Below, one piece after another: positions 55,719-64,000 of a stretch of DNA of 64,000 bases (within the stretch, counting starts at the first letter, position 1; every line of letters starts with the position of its first letter). This stretch comes from Paludibacterium denitrificans (GTDB lineage: Bacteria > Pseudomonadota > Gammaproteobacteria > Burkholderiales > Chromobacteriaceae). Under the pieces are notes generated by a model, which did no database searches, was not told the DNA's origin, and worked only from the letters and a program-made list of their open reading frames with translations. The stretch spans positions 744,001 through 808,000 of the forward strand of contig NZ_WLYX01000001.1 of the NCBI RefSeq assembly GCF_009707705.1. Reading direction: 5' to 3'. The position numbers and the translations under genes are program-made.

Positions 55719-56067
55719 TCCAGATAGTTGGCACAAGCCGCCTTGGCTTTGGCCATTTTCTGCTTGCCACGTGGGTCGTCTTTGCGAATTTGCCCGCTGA
55801 GCACGCCCATCACTTCTTCGGCACTGATGTCTTCGGCCAACTTGCGGCTGGCGCACTGGCAATAGCGATTGACCTTGTCGGCCGGATGCATGCCGACACC
55901 GTCAGAGGCGTGCGCTTCAGGCAGCCGCGCATCAGTGCTCCCTGCAGCAGGCTGTTTTGTGCCGGAGGCAAGGAGGCTGCGGCCGCGTGCCCGCTAACCA
56001 CCGTCACCAAGCAGCACAGCAACCAACGGGCGCGCCAGCGGCCACCAGACAAGAGTTGAGCCGACAT
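55717..56067 (-). CDS. Small secreted Cys-containing protein, paralogue A
   Basis: About 116 residues: signal peptide (WLLCCLVTVVSGHAAA), then a helical domain with four cysteines, including RYCQCASRKLAEDISAEEVMGVL and AACANYLE at the end. It is clearly related to the adjacent 56070-56399 gene (shared Tyr-Cys-x-Cys-Ala-x-x-Lys-Leu and Lys-Met-Ala-Lys...Ala-Cys...Tyr-Leu). A break at about 55915 (A run one short in CTGAAGCGC) must be repaired. Function unknown. The stop overlaps the thrC ATG, so co-translation is likely. Confidence 0.68.
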
Positions 56068-56069
56068 GA

Positions 56070-56399
56070 TCACTTCATCAGGTAATGGACACAGGCATAC
56101 ACCCCTTTGGCCATCTTGGCCTTGAACTCGGGGCTGGACGCTTGCAGTTTGCCATCCATGATGTTGACCAGATCGTCTTCGGTCAACTCGTCGAACAGCT
56201 TGCCGGTTGCGCAATCACAGTAGTTCTTCAACCTGCCGTCCGACAGATTCAGGCTTTTGCCGGTATCGGAACTGGCACCCGAGCTGACGCACTGCTTGCT
56301 CATCAGGCTTACCATCGGCTCACGCGCCACATCCTTGATGGATTCGGCCTGAGCCAGCAGCGGGCACAGCAACAAGACGCACCAAAGGGCTTTAGTCAT
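56070..56399 (-). CDS. Small secreted Cys-containing protein, paralogue B
   Basis: 109 residues, intact. Signal peptide [20 protein letters not shown], then a domain with cysteines in SKQCVSS, NYCDCATGKLFDELTEDDLVNIM and VYACVHYLMK. Likely periplasmic, perhaps with two disulfides or a metal site. I do not recognise a named family. It overlaps the hom stop by eight bases and is followed after two bases by its paralogue, so both sit in the hom-thrC operon. Confidence 0.75.
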   Translation of the reverse strand: MTKALWCVLLLCPLLAQAESIKDVAREPMVSLMSKQCVSSGASSDTGKSLNLSDGRLKNYCDCATGKLFDELTEDDLVNIMDGKLQASSPEFKAKMAKGVYACVHYLMK

Positions 56400-57705
56400 T
56401 GAGGTCTTCCATGCGCAGACGAACCACTTTGCCGGTCACGCTATCCAGCGTTTCGATGGCGGCAATGGCGGTGTTGATGGCTTTCTCCTGCACGCGATGG
56501 GTCAGGATCACCACTTCGGCAGTTCCTTCGCTGACCGAGCCTTTCTGGATCAGCGCCTCGATGGAGATGCCGTTATCGGCCAGCAGGCGGGTAATGTTGG
56601 CCAGCACGCCAGCACGGTCAGCAGCGCCGATGCGCAGGTAATAGGAGCTGACCACTTCGTCGATCGGCAAAATCGGCAGGTCTTTGAGCTGATCCGGCTG
56701 GAAGGCCAGCGGCGGAACGCGATGTTCGGTTTCTGCCGTCAGCAGGCGTGCCACGTCGATGATGTCGGCCACCACAGCAGAAGCGGTCGGCAAGGCACCG
56801 GCACCGGCGCCGTAGTACAGGGTCTGGCCGATGGCGTCGCCCTTGGCCAGCACGGCGTTCATCACGCCATTCACATTGGCGATCAACTGGCTTTCCGGAA
56901 TCAGCGTCGGGTGCACACGCAGTTCGATGCCCGCCGCCGTGCGGCGCGTCAGGCCCAACAACTTGACGCGGTAGCCCAGTTCCTCGGCGTAACGGATATC
57001 CTTGGCATCCAGCTTGCTGATGCCTTCCAGATAGCACTTGTCAAACTGGGTGGGGATACCAAAGGCGATGGACGCCATCAACGTCAGTTTGTGGTTTAGG
57101 CATCATGGCCTTCGATATCGAAGGTCGGGTCGGCTTCGGCGTAACCCAGACGCTGGGCTTCGGCCAACACGTCGGCAAAGCTGGAGCCCTTTTCACGCAT
57201 CTCGGTCAGGATGAAGTTGGAGGTGCCATTGATGATGCCGAGCAATCCATTGGATATGGTTGGCCGCCAGACCTTCACGCAGCGCCTTGATGATGGGGAT
57301 ACCGCCAGCGACAGCGGCTTCAAATGCCACCATCACGCCCTTTTCCTGCGCGCGGGCAAAAATTTCGTTGCCGTGGATCGCCAGCAGTTTCTTGTTGGCC
57401 GTTACCACATGCTTGCCATTCTCGATGGCCTTGAGCACCAGCTGCTTGGCGATGGTATCGCCGCCGATCAATTCCACCACCACATCGACATCCGGATGGG
57501 TCACTACCGTATTGGCATCATCAACCAGCGAGACTTCCGGACCCACGATAGAACGTGCACGTTCCAGATCACGATCTGCCGCCATGAACAAACGGATTTC
57601 GCGGCCAGCACGGCGGCTGATTTCTTCAGCATTACGCTTCAGTACGGTGGCGGTACCGCCACCAACTGTCCCCACTCCCAGCAGGCCAATATTGATCGGC
57701 TTCAT
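56392..57705 (-). CDS. hom: Homoserine dehydrogenase
   Basis: Reduces aspartate semialdehyde to homoserine. N-terminal NAD(P)-binding [59 protein letters not shown], catalytic domain, and a C-terminal ACT domain ([32 protein letters not shown]) for feedback by threonine. About 437 residues. Breaks: 57244 (gene GCTCGGC for GCCGGC, restoring Trp-Ile-Ala-Gly-Ile-Ile-Asn-Gly-Thr) and 57090 (gene GCCTAAAC for GCCGGC, restoring His-Asp-Ala-Gly-His-Lys-Leu). Confidence 0.93.
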
Positions 57706-57862
57706 GTGATCTCCTGTGATCTATCCGTTATTTGTCCCTGACCCCGCCCGTCATGCAGCCTTGCTGACGAGTCGACAAAGGCCTCGTGGCAAACCGGCAC
57801 CACCGGCTTGCCACGAAGTCTTTCACCCCGCTAACCAAACCTACAGTTGCGGGCAATAATAA

Positions 57863-57882
57863 AGGGAGCCTGACAGCTCCCT
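57863..57882 (-). terminator. Hairpin after alaA
   Basis: AGGGAGC / GCTCCCT 7-bp stem with a six-base loop, then TTTATTATT on the minus strand. It lies about 80 bases after the alaA stop and suggests hom has its own promoter. Confidence 0.65.
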
Positions 57883-57960
57883 CGGCATTTTACCAATGGT
57901 TGCCCATTTGCGCGCGTTTAGCCTCTGGCTGCGCACACAAACGGCATCCCACCGATTGCA

Positions 57961-59193
57961 TCAATCGGTACCGTAGCGTTTACGGTAGCGCTCAAGGAAG
58001 CGGGCGATACGGCCGATGGCTTCGGTCAGATCGTCCGTATTGGGGAGGAATACCACGCGGAAGTGATCCGGCGCAATCCAGTTAAACCCGGTACCCTGTA
58101 CCAGCAGCACTTTTTCCTGTTGCAGCAGTTCCAGCACAAACTGCTGGTCGTCCTGAATCGGGTAGACATTCGGGTCCAGACGCGGGAACAGGTACAGACC
58201 GCCACGCGGCTTGACACAGCTCACCCCGGGAATCTCCGACAACAGCTTCCAGTGCCAGGTCGCGCTGACGGGCCAGACGACCGGTTGGCATGACCAGATC
58301 ATTGATGCTCTGGTAACCACCCAGCGCCGTCTGAATGGCCAGCTGTGCTTAAGCACGTTGGCGCACATACGCATCGAGGCCAGCATGTTGAGGCCTTCGA
58401 TGTAATCCTTGGCGTGCGCTTTTTCACCTGACAGGATCAGCCAGCCGCCGCGATAGCCACAGGCACGGTAATTCTTGGACAGGCCATTGAAGGTCACGAC
58501 GAACAGGTCCGGCGCCAGCGAGCCGATCGAGGTATGTTTTACCTCGTCGTACAGCACTTTGTCGTAGATTTCGTCGGAGTAGATGATCAGTTGGTGTTCG
58601 CGCGCGATTTCGACAATCTGCTGCAACAACTCGGGCGAATACACCGCGCCGGTGGGGTTGTTGGGGTTGATCAGCACGATGGCTTTGGTATGCGGCGTGA
58701 TCTTGGCACGGATATCGTCGAGGCTGGGGAACCAGCCGTTGTTTTCGTCGCACAAGTAATGCACGGCGTTGCCGCTTACCAAGCTCACGGCGGCCGTCCA
58801 CAACGGGTAATCTGGCGCAGGTACCAGCACTTCGTCGCCGCTATCCAGCAATGCCTGCATCGACATCATGATCAGTTCGGAGACGCCGTTACCGATGATG
58901 ATGTCGTTTATGGTGACGTTGGGCAGTTTCTTTTCCTGCGCGTAGTGCATGATGGCCTTGCGCGCGGCAAACAGGCCCTTGGAATCGGAATAACCCGACG
59001 CTTGCGGCAAGTTGGCAATCACGTCTTCGATGATTTCATCCGGCGCGAAGAAGCCAAACGGCGCAGGGTTGCCGATATTGAGCTTGATAATGCGGTAGCC
59101 CTCGTCTTCCATGCGTTTTGCATGATCAAAGACCGGGCCACGAATATCGTAACAAACGTTGTCTAGTTTTTTGGATTTGTGTACTGACTGCAT
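57961..59193 (-). CDS. alaA: Glutamate-pyruvate aminotransferase AlaA
   Basis: A class I PLP aminotransferase of 410 residues, closely like E. coli AlaA: KLDNVCYDIRGPV, LNIGNPAPFGF, IGNGVSELI, VPAPDYPLWTAAVSL, INPNNPTGAVYS, the PLP lysine in FNGLSKNYRACGYRGGW, and SCVKPRGGLYLFP. The ends are in frame but the stretch between about 58348 and 58245 is shifted. GCTTAAGC for GCCGGC at 58348 restores Cys-Ala-Asn-Val-Pro-Ala-Gln, conserved in the family; a second indel near 58245 restores phase. Upstream of hom. Confidence 0.93.
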   Translation of the reverse strand: MQSVHKSKKLDNVCYDIRGPVFDHAKRMEDEGYRIIKLNIGNPAPFGFFAPDEIIEDVIANLPQASGYSDSKGLFAARKAIMHYAQEKKLPNVTINDIIIGNGVSELIMMSMQALLDSGDEVLVPAPDYPLWTAAVSLVSGNAVHYLCDENNGWFPSLDDIRAKITPHTKAIVLINPNNPTGAVYSPELLQQIVEIAREHQLIIYSDEIYDKVLYDEVKHTSIGSLAPDLFVVTFNGLSKNYRACGYRGGWLILSGEKAHAKDYIEGLNMLASMRMCANVLKHSWPFRRRWVVTRASMIWSCQPVVWPVSATWHWKLLSEIPGVSCVKPRGGLYLFPRLDPNVYPIQDDQQFVLELLQQEKVLLVQGTGFNWIAPDHFRVVFLPNTDDLTEAIGRIARFLERYRKRYGTD

Positions 59194-59512
59194 GGCGGCG
59201 TGTTTTCCCGGTGCGGGTTAGGCATTCGGAAACAGAGGTTTTTTTCCGGTTGCGCGGTTTATGTTCTTTCATAAGATCCCTTGTGTCTCCCGGCAGCCTG
59301 ACGCCTCTTGATACCTGCAGCTGTTGTCGCAATGCTTGGCCACCGGGCCATCGCCTTGATGTCTGATCGCATGCTGGGCGGTGGGTCAAGCTATAATCCT
59401 ATCCCAATCCGTGGTGCGCCGCATCAGGGTTTGGCGTTTCATGGCGACAAAATCTGCCAGCCGCACGCCACGCTTACCACGCGCGCCACAGCGACACGAG
59501 GAAACCCGCCCG
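59194..59512. other. Divergent intergenic region between alaA and the Mth938 gene
   Basis: Promoters for both flanking genes must lie here. I see a T-rich run near 59240 and TATAAT-like TATAATCC at 59391-59398, a plausible -10 for the plus-strand gene. In the last 75 bases an in-frame Arg/Pro-rich extension (from ATG 59440) could lengthen the downstream protein, but it is not conserved-looking. Confidence 0.45.
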
Positions 59513-59881
59513 ATGAAAATGCAACAGTCCCCGGGACAAGGCAAAAACCTGTTTACCGGCTACGGTGACGGCCATGTCCTGATCAATGCCCAACGTCACG
59601 ATGGCCACCTGATCGTTACCCCGGATAGCGTCAGCGCGTGGCAGGTGGAAACCTTCGAGACACTGACGGAACAACACTTTGCCACGCTACTGGCCGAGCA
59701 ACCGGAGGTGGTGTTGTTCGGTTCCGGCAAAACCCTGCGCTTTCCGCATCCGCGCCTCACGGCGAAGTTGGCCGAAGCCGGCATCGGCGTGGATGTAATG
59801 AATACCGCGGCCGCCTGCCGCACGTTCAATATCCTGATGGCCGAGGATAGGCGAGTGGTGCTGGCCCTGCTCGCCATCTGA
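59513..59881 (+). CDS. Mth938-like domain-containing protein (NDUFAF3/DUF498 family)
   Basis: 122 residues: FTGYGDGHVLINAQRHDGHLIVTPDSVSAW, VVLFGSGKTLRFPHPRL, and GIGVDVMNTAAACRTFNILMAE, typical of the family. The mitochondrial relative helps assemble complex I; the bacterial role is uncertain. The frame is intact. Near 59849 the text GAGGATAGGCGA gives Glu-Asp-Arg-Arg where relatives have Glu-Gly-Arg-Arg, so GGCCGGC may have been misread without a shift. It holds the only clearly real intact GCCGGC (59777-59782), right after an uptake-like 10-mer. Confidence 0.82.
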   Translation: MKMQQSPGQGKNLFTGYGDGHVLINAQRHDGHLIVTPDSVSAWQVETFETLTEQHFATLLAEQPEVVLFGSGKTLRFPHPRLTAKLAEAGIGVDVMNTAAACRTFNILMAEDRRVVLALLAI

Positions 59882-59896
59882 GCACCCAGATAGCCA

Positions 59897-59937
59897 AACG
59901 CCCCGTTGCAGCCAGTGCACACGGGGCGTTGCTTTAT
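59897..59937 (+). terminator. Terminator after the Mth938 gene
   Basis: AACGCCCCGT / ACGGGGCGTT 10-bp stem with a 14-base loop, followed by GCTTT. It also faces the convergent AhpD-like gene. Confidence 0.7.
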
Positions 59938-59953
59938 CGGTTGTCGCGTCAGA

Positions 59954-60328
59954 TCAGCATTCCGGGCAGTTTGTGCCGTTGGCCGTTTCCCCGCCGAATT
60001 CTTCGTAGGCCATCAGCGCTTCGGCCGCGGTCATCAGGGACGGACCACCGCCCATGTAGACGGCAACTTGCAGCATTTCCATGAATTCGGCACGGGTACA
60101 GCCCAGCTTGACCAGTGCCTTGGTGTGGAAACCGAGGCAACCCTGACAACGCCCGGCGATACCAATGGCCAGTGCGATCAGCTCTTTGGTCTTGTTGGAC
60201 AGCACACCTTCAACGTGTGCCGTCTTGCTCATCATCCCGAAACCCTTCATGGTTTCCGGGATTTCACGATGCATTTCGGCCAACTTGGCGCTCAGGTCTT
60301 GGGTCAGTTCGCGGTAATCGTGGCTCAT
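59954..60328 (-). CDS. Carboxymuconolactone decarboxylase / AhpD-like protein
   Basis: 124 residues, intact. The redox motif appears in IAGRCQGCLGFHTKALVKLG (Cys-x-x-Cys with a His three residues on), as in AhpD peroxidase partners. There is an extra C-terminal Cys-Pro-Glu-Cys. Likely a thiol-dependent oxidoreductase or peroxidase of unknown substrate. The upstream 60340-60375 stretch is AT-rich (TTATATATTTTAC) and probably contains its promoter. Confidence 0.85.
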   Translation of the reverse strand: MSHDYRELTQDLSAKLAEMHREIPETMKGFGMMSKTAHVEGVLSNKTKELIALAIGIAGRCQGCLGFHTKALVKLGCTRAEFMEMLQVAVYMGGGPSLMTAAEALMAYEEFGGETANGTNCPEC

Positions 60329-60399
60329 CGCAGTCTCGCTTTATGAAATAACATTATATATTTTACTTAATCATACAGTGTCATGACAAGCCCCTGCAC

Positions 60400-60423
60400 A
60401 AAAAAGCCCGTCATGCGACGGGC
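60400..60423 (-). terminator. Rho-independent terminator after ubiB
   Basis: GCCCGTC / GACGGGC stem with an ATGC loop and TTTTTT on the minus strand, 22 bases after the ubiB stop. Confidence 0.88.
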
Positions 60424-60444
60424 CCGGTATCCATGTGGCGTCGG

Positions 60445-61975
60445 TTAGTGCCACACGTCTTTCAGGACAATCACCAATAACAGCACGGCAATGAGCGCCA
60501 GCCAGAAATTACGCCGTTTCTGTTCGCGCATCAGGCCGATATAACCTTGCACCAGCAAATCGGTACGATTCGCGGACAAGGCTTCGTTCAGCTTGCGTGG
60601 CAAGGTGGGCAGCGTGGTCGCCCACTGTGGCGCTTCGTTTTTCAGCGAGCGCAGCAAGCCGCGCCAGCCAATCTGCTCGTTCATCCATTTAGTCAGGAAC
60701 GGCTTGGCGGTATCCCACAGGTTCAGTTCCGGGTCCAGCTGCCGCCCCAAGCCTTCGATATTCAGCAGGGTTTTCTGCAACAACACCAGCTGCGGCTGAA
60801 TTTCCACATTGAAGCGCTAAGCTGGTTTCAAACAGGCGCAACAACACCATGCCAAACGAAATCTGCGCCAACGGTTTGTCGAAGAACGGTTCGCACACGG
60901 TACGCACCGCGGCTTCCAGCTCTTCTGCCCGGGTATCACGCGGCACCCAGCCCGATTCGATATGCGCAGTCGCCACGCGCAGGTAATCGCGGTTGAAGAA
61001 AGCCGGGAAATTGACGGCCAGATAATGCTTGTCCACTTCCGTCAGACTGCCCACGATACCAAAGTCGAGCGCAATGTAACGGCCGTCTTCGGCCACAAAA
61101 ATGTTGCCGGGATGCATGTCAGCATGGAAAAAACCATGGCGGAACACCCGGGTAAAGAAGATTTCCACGCCAAAGCGGCTGAGTTTTTTCAGATCAACGC
61201 CATCCGCCCGCAACTGGTCGATCTGACCGATTGGCGTGCCGTTCATCCATTCCAGCGTCAGCACGTTGCGCGCGGTGTAGTCATAAAACACTTCCGGCAC
61301 CAGCAGCATGTCGGAGCCGATAAAATTGCGCCGCAGCTGCGAGGCGTTGCTTACCTCGTGCATCATGTCCAGTTCATCGTGCAGATATTTGTCGAACTCA
61401 CCCACCACTTCCTGTGGTTTGAGGCGCTTGCCATCGACAAAAAAACGCTCGACCCAGCTTACCAGCGTTTTCAGCAGTGCCAGATCCTGTTCAATCACCG
61501 GTTGAATACCGGGGCGCAACACCTTGACCGCCACCTCGCGCCCTTTGCTGCCATCGCTCTGGCGCAACCAGGCCTTGTGCACCTGCGCCACCGAGGCACT
61601 GGCAACAGGCACATCACCAAAATCGACATACAGCTCGTCCACCCGTTGCCCTAGGCTGGCCTCGATCACGGCACGCGCCTGTTCGCCGGGAAAGGGCGCG
61701 ACCTTATCCTGCAACCGCGCCAGCTCTTCGGCGTACTCGGGCGGCAACAAATCGCGGCGGGTGGACAGCACCTGACCAAACTTGACGAAGATCGGCCCCG
61801 TGCTTTCCAGCGCCAGACGGACGCGTTGCGGCAACGGTTCCGACGTGTCACGGCGCACCGGACACCAGCGGAACAGGCTATGCACAAAACCCAGACGCGA
61901 GTGGCCGCGGAAAAATTCGTCCAGGCCAAAGCGGTAAAAGGTGGAAACAATCTTGAAAAAACGCGAAGTGCGCAT
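60445..61975 (-). CDS. ubiB: Ubiquinone biosynthesis kinase-like protein UbiB
   Basis: An atypical ADCK-family kinase/ATPase needed for ubiquinone synthesis. [30 protein letters not shown] carries the KxGQ motif, followed by [25 protein letters not shown] and [11 protein letters not shown]. Two C-terminal membrane segments ([19 protein letters not shown]). About 510 residues. At 60816 (gene GCTTAGC for GCCGGC) the repair gives Glu-Thr-Ser-Arg-Arg-Phe-Asn-Val-Glu-Ile. Start ATG 61975 ([10 protein letters not shown]). Confidence 0.93.
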
Positions 61976-61991
61976 AAGGGCAAAATGCCTG

Positions 61992-62572
61992 TCAGAAAGG
62001 TTGGGAAGGAGGCAGCACCGCGGCTTCCAGCTGCGCCGGGCGCTTGTCCAGCCGGGCAACATCGTCGCGCAATGCATCCACCTGCTGCACATAACGGTTG
62101 ACGTCGTCCTGTCGCGCCAACAGCGGGGCTTCTTCGCGCAGATGCTCCAGCCAGTTTTCGGCCAACCTCAGCGCCACATTGCCCTTGAAACCAAGCAGTC
62201 CACGCGCCCAGCCTTGCAGCCGGTTGGCGGCCACGTCACCCAGCAGGCGGGACAGGTCTTCTGTCGCATCCCATTGCAAGCGCGCCACCAGCTTGCCGAC
62301 AGCAGCCGCCAGTTCGGCATCACCTTCCAGGCTGACATCGGCCAATGCCGGGCTTCGTCGCTGCAAGGCGGCGAGCGCGGCGGCGTGCTTGAGACGGATC
62401 ATTGCCTCCGGTTCGCCCTCGCAACCGGCCAGCCAGCCTTCTTCGGTAATCACGCCCGTTACCTGCAACGGCGGCAGCACGATACCGATGCGCCGCCCGG
62501 CATAGGCGGCCAGCTCAGCGCGCCGCGCTGCTGGCCCAGCACATGATTAAACACTGCAATCTGGATTTTCAT
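61992..62572 (-). CDS. ubiJ: Ubiquinone biosynthesis accessory factor UbiJ (SCP2 domain)
   Basis: About 193 residues between ubiE and ubiB, the standard place. [17 protein letters not shown] at the start, [30 protein letters not shown] (the SCP2 lipid-binding fold), ending with a coiled-coil-like [32 protein letters not shown]. One break at about 62519 (GCGCTGAGCTGG), where the tail of the first segment must shift to Glu-Leu-Ala-Ala-Tyr-Ala-Gly-Arg-Arg. It lies 16 bases before ubiB. Confidence 0.85.
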
Positions 62573-62656
62573 GCCCTGCGGCCTCCTGCGAGCAAACGGG
62601 CGGCGAAGGTAGCGGCTTAAGCAACGACAACGCCCTTCGCGCCTCATGGCGGTTGG

Positions 62657-63391
62657 TCAGACTTTGTAACCTTTGTGCAACGCCACCACGCCACCGGTCA
62701 TGTTGTGGTAATCGACCTTGCCGAAACCGGCGTCGATCATCATCTGTTTGAGGGTTTCCTGATCCGGGTGCATGCGGATCGACTCGGCCAGATACTGGTA
62801 GCTATCCGGATCATTGGCCACCAGCTTGCCCATCAGCGGCAATGCCTTGAACGAGTACAAGTCATAGAACGGCGCCAGCGGTTTCCAGACCTTGGAGAAT
62901 TCCAGCACCATCAACTTGCCGCCCGGCTTGAGCACCCGGCACATTTCCTTCAGCGCCAAATCCTTGTGCGTCATGTTGCGCAGGCCGAAGGCCACCGATA
63001 CGGCGTCGAAGTAATTATCCGGAAACGGCAGCTTCTCGGCATCAGCCAGCGACACCGGCAGGATCAGGCCTTCGTCCAGCAGACGGTCACGGCCCACGGT
63101 CAGCATCGAGCTGTTGATATCGGTCAGCCACACTTCGCCGGTCTTGCCGACGCGCTTGGCCCAGCCGCGTGCCAGATCGCCGGTACCACCGGCAATGTCG
63201 AGCACCTTGTCACCGGCGCGTACGCCGGAGGTAGTCAATGTGAAATGCTTCCAGACCCGGTGCAGGCCACCGGACATCAGGTCGTTCATCACATCGTACT
63301 TCTGGGCCACCGAGTGGAACACGCCAGCTACCTTGGCGGCTTTCTCGCTTTCGTCTACCGTCTTGAAACCGAAATGGGTCTGCTTGTCCAT
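62657..63391 (-). CDS. ubiE: Bifunctional demethylmenaquinone / 2-methoxy-6-polyprenyl-1,4-benzoquinol methylase
   Basis: SAM-dependent C-methyltransferase of quinone synthesis. 244 residues, intact. Motifs: [49 protein letters not shown] (SAM binding), [35 protein letters not shown] and the C-terminal [14 protein letters not shown]. The start ATG lies three bases after the DUF971 stop, so the two are coupled. Confidence 0.95.
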   Translation of the reverse strand: MDKQTHFGFKTVDESEKAAKVAGVFHSVAQKYDVMNDLMSGGLHRVWKHFTLTTSGVRAGDKVLDIAGGTGDLARGWAKRVGKTGEVWLTDINSSMLTVGRDRLLDEGLILPVSLADAEKLPFPDNYFDAVSVAFGLRNMTHKDLALKEMCRVLKPGGKLMVLEFSKVWKPLAPFYDLYSFKALPLMGKLVANDPDSYQYLAESIRMHPDQETLKQMMIDAGFGKVDYHNMTGGVVALHKGYKV

Positions 63392-63393
63392 GT

Positions 63394-63764
63394 CTACTCC
63401 CTGCTCGCGCCAGCGGCGGCGAGGCGATTCAGATAATCCTGCCAGTACTGGTCGTGCTTGACGCCCAGATCGTAAAGGTAATCCCGTGTATACAACCCGC
63501 TGTCGTGCCCATCATCAAACACGATTTTCAGCGCATAGTGTCCAACCGGCTCCGGGCAGTAATCGCCACATTTTTCTTGCCGGTTTGCAACACCTCTTGC
63601 CCCACGCCATGGCCACGCACCTCAGCCGAGGGCGAATACACGCGCAGATATTCACACGACAACGAAAAACTGGCGCCATCGTCAAAACGAATTTCCAGCT
63701 GATGCGAGCGTGCATGCAACTGGATTTCCTGCGGTCGCGGTGTCGCGGAAGTCAGCCCGGCCAT
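63394..63764 (-). CDS. DUF971 protein (gamma-butyrobetaine hydroxylase-like N-terminal domain)
   Basis: About 123 residues: [41 protein letters not shown], then [22 protein letters not shown], matching the small DUF971 family commonly encoded before ubiE. A break at about 63552 (one base off in GCCCGGAGCCGG) must be repaired to join VAITA to Glu-Pro-Val-Gly-His-Tyr. It may bind zinc or iron; function unproven. Confidence 0.8.
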
Positions 63765-63839
63765 GATGTGCTTGCTCCAGTCAGATAAACGGTGTCCGGG
63801 CGCTTCGGCCAACCCGGCCCGCGCCACGGCATTCGGTGT

Positions 63840-64000
63840 TCAGTTCTTGCGCTCCAGCAGCATGGCATCACCATAACTGAAGAAGCGGTACTCGGCCTGC
63901 ACGGCATGCTGGTAGGCTTGCCGGATTTCATCGTAACCGGCAAAGGCCGACACCAGCATCATCAATGTCGACTTGGGCAAGTGGAAATTGGTCAGCAGGC
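63840..64000 (-). CDS. queA: tRNA preQ1(34) S-adenosylmethionine ribosyltransferase-isomerase, C-terminal part
   Basis: Only the last 53 codons are in the window; the gene continues past 64000. The visible part is [21 protein letters not shown], then [18 protein letters not shown] and a final Arg-Lys-Asn, the conserved QueA C-terminus. QueA makes epoxyqueuosine in tRNA. Confidence 0.92.
   Translation of the reverse strand, partial: LLTNFHLPKSTLMMLVSAFAGYDEIRQAYQHAVQAEYRFFSYGDAMLLERKN

Overview
The window looks like chromosomal DNA of a Gram-negative betaproteobacterium, most likely order Neisseriales and probably Chromobacteriaceae-like. Evidence: the gene order kdsD-kdsC-lptC-lptA-lptB-rpoN-hpf-ptsN-hprK-rapZ, HPr kinase in a proteobacterium, UbiB/UbiE/UbiJ/UbiX, a GC-rich CTG/GCC codon style, and flagellar flgA-flgM-flgN. 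Nearly everything is housekeeping. I see no prophage, insertion sequence, integron or CRISPR array.

Layout. 0.3-3.7 kb: asparaginase and a membrane sulfatase-fold enzyme. 3.9 kb: tRNA-Gly. 4-8.2 kb: an AsmA-like protein and a KefB/C-like antiporter, convergent. 8.3-15.8 kb: the Kdo/Lpt envelope-export operon running into rpoN and the nitrogen-PTS genes. 15.9-21.3 kb: UbiX, NAD(P)HX repair, an EamA transporter, an orphan histidine kinase, hemolysin III. 21.6-25.3 kb (minus strand): exbB-exbD-lpxK-ycaR-kdsB-adk. 25.7-32.5 kb: xseA, a thioesterase-like protein, an ArsR regulator, gpmI-envC-ctpA. 32.7-38.4 kb: argA, yggX, ppk, ettA. 38.9-42.8 kb: PAS-GGDEF protein, periplasmic binding protein, DUF1615 lipoprotein. 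42.9-43.2 kb: tRNA-Glu, tRNA-Arg, tRNA-Ser. 43.2-52.5 kb: lysC, srkA, a cation efflux protein, lutABC, rhlE, a CobD/CbiB-like protein. 52.6-54.2 kb: flgA-flgM-flgN. 54.3-59.2 kb: alaA-hom-two small secreted proteins-thrC. 59.5-64 kb: Mth938 protein, AhpD-like protein, ubiE-ubiJ-ubiB, DUF971, end of queA.

Two window-wide signals go beyond the gene list. (1) The 10-mer GTTGGCCGAA (fuller consensus AAGGTTGGCCGAAA) occurs 47 times by my reading, about once per 1.4 kb and almost equally on both strands. It lies inside genes and between them, and twice forms an inverted pair just after genes. It behaves like the DNA uptake sequences of Neisseriaceae and Pasteurellaceae but is a different word, so it is a candidate uptake-sequence dialect. 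(2) About 30 conserved genes are broken by frameshifts or stops, and most breaks fall where the protein family requires the hexamer GCCGGC. There the text reads GCTTAAGC, GCTAAGC, GCTTAGC, GCTCGGC, GTAAGC or just GC. Intact GCCGGC is nearly absent (3 copies against roughly 40 expected). The likeliest explanation is a systematic consensus error at a modified GCCGGC site, so these genes are probably intact in the cell and the scars record a GCCGGC-specific methylation. I therefore annotate the broken genes as full-length CDS spans and give the repair points. A smaller class of breaks fits CCTGG read as CCGG, and others are ordinary homopolymer indels.
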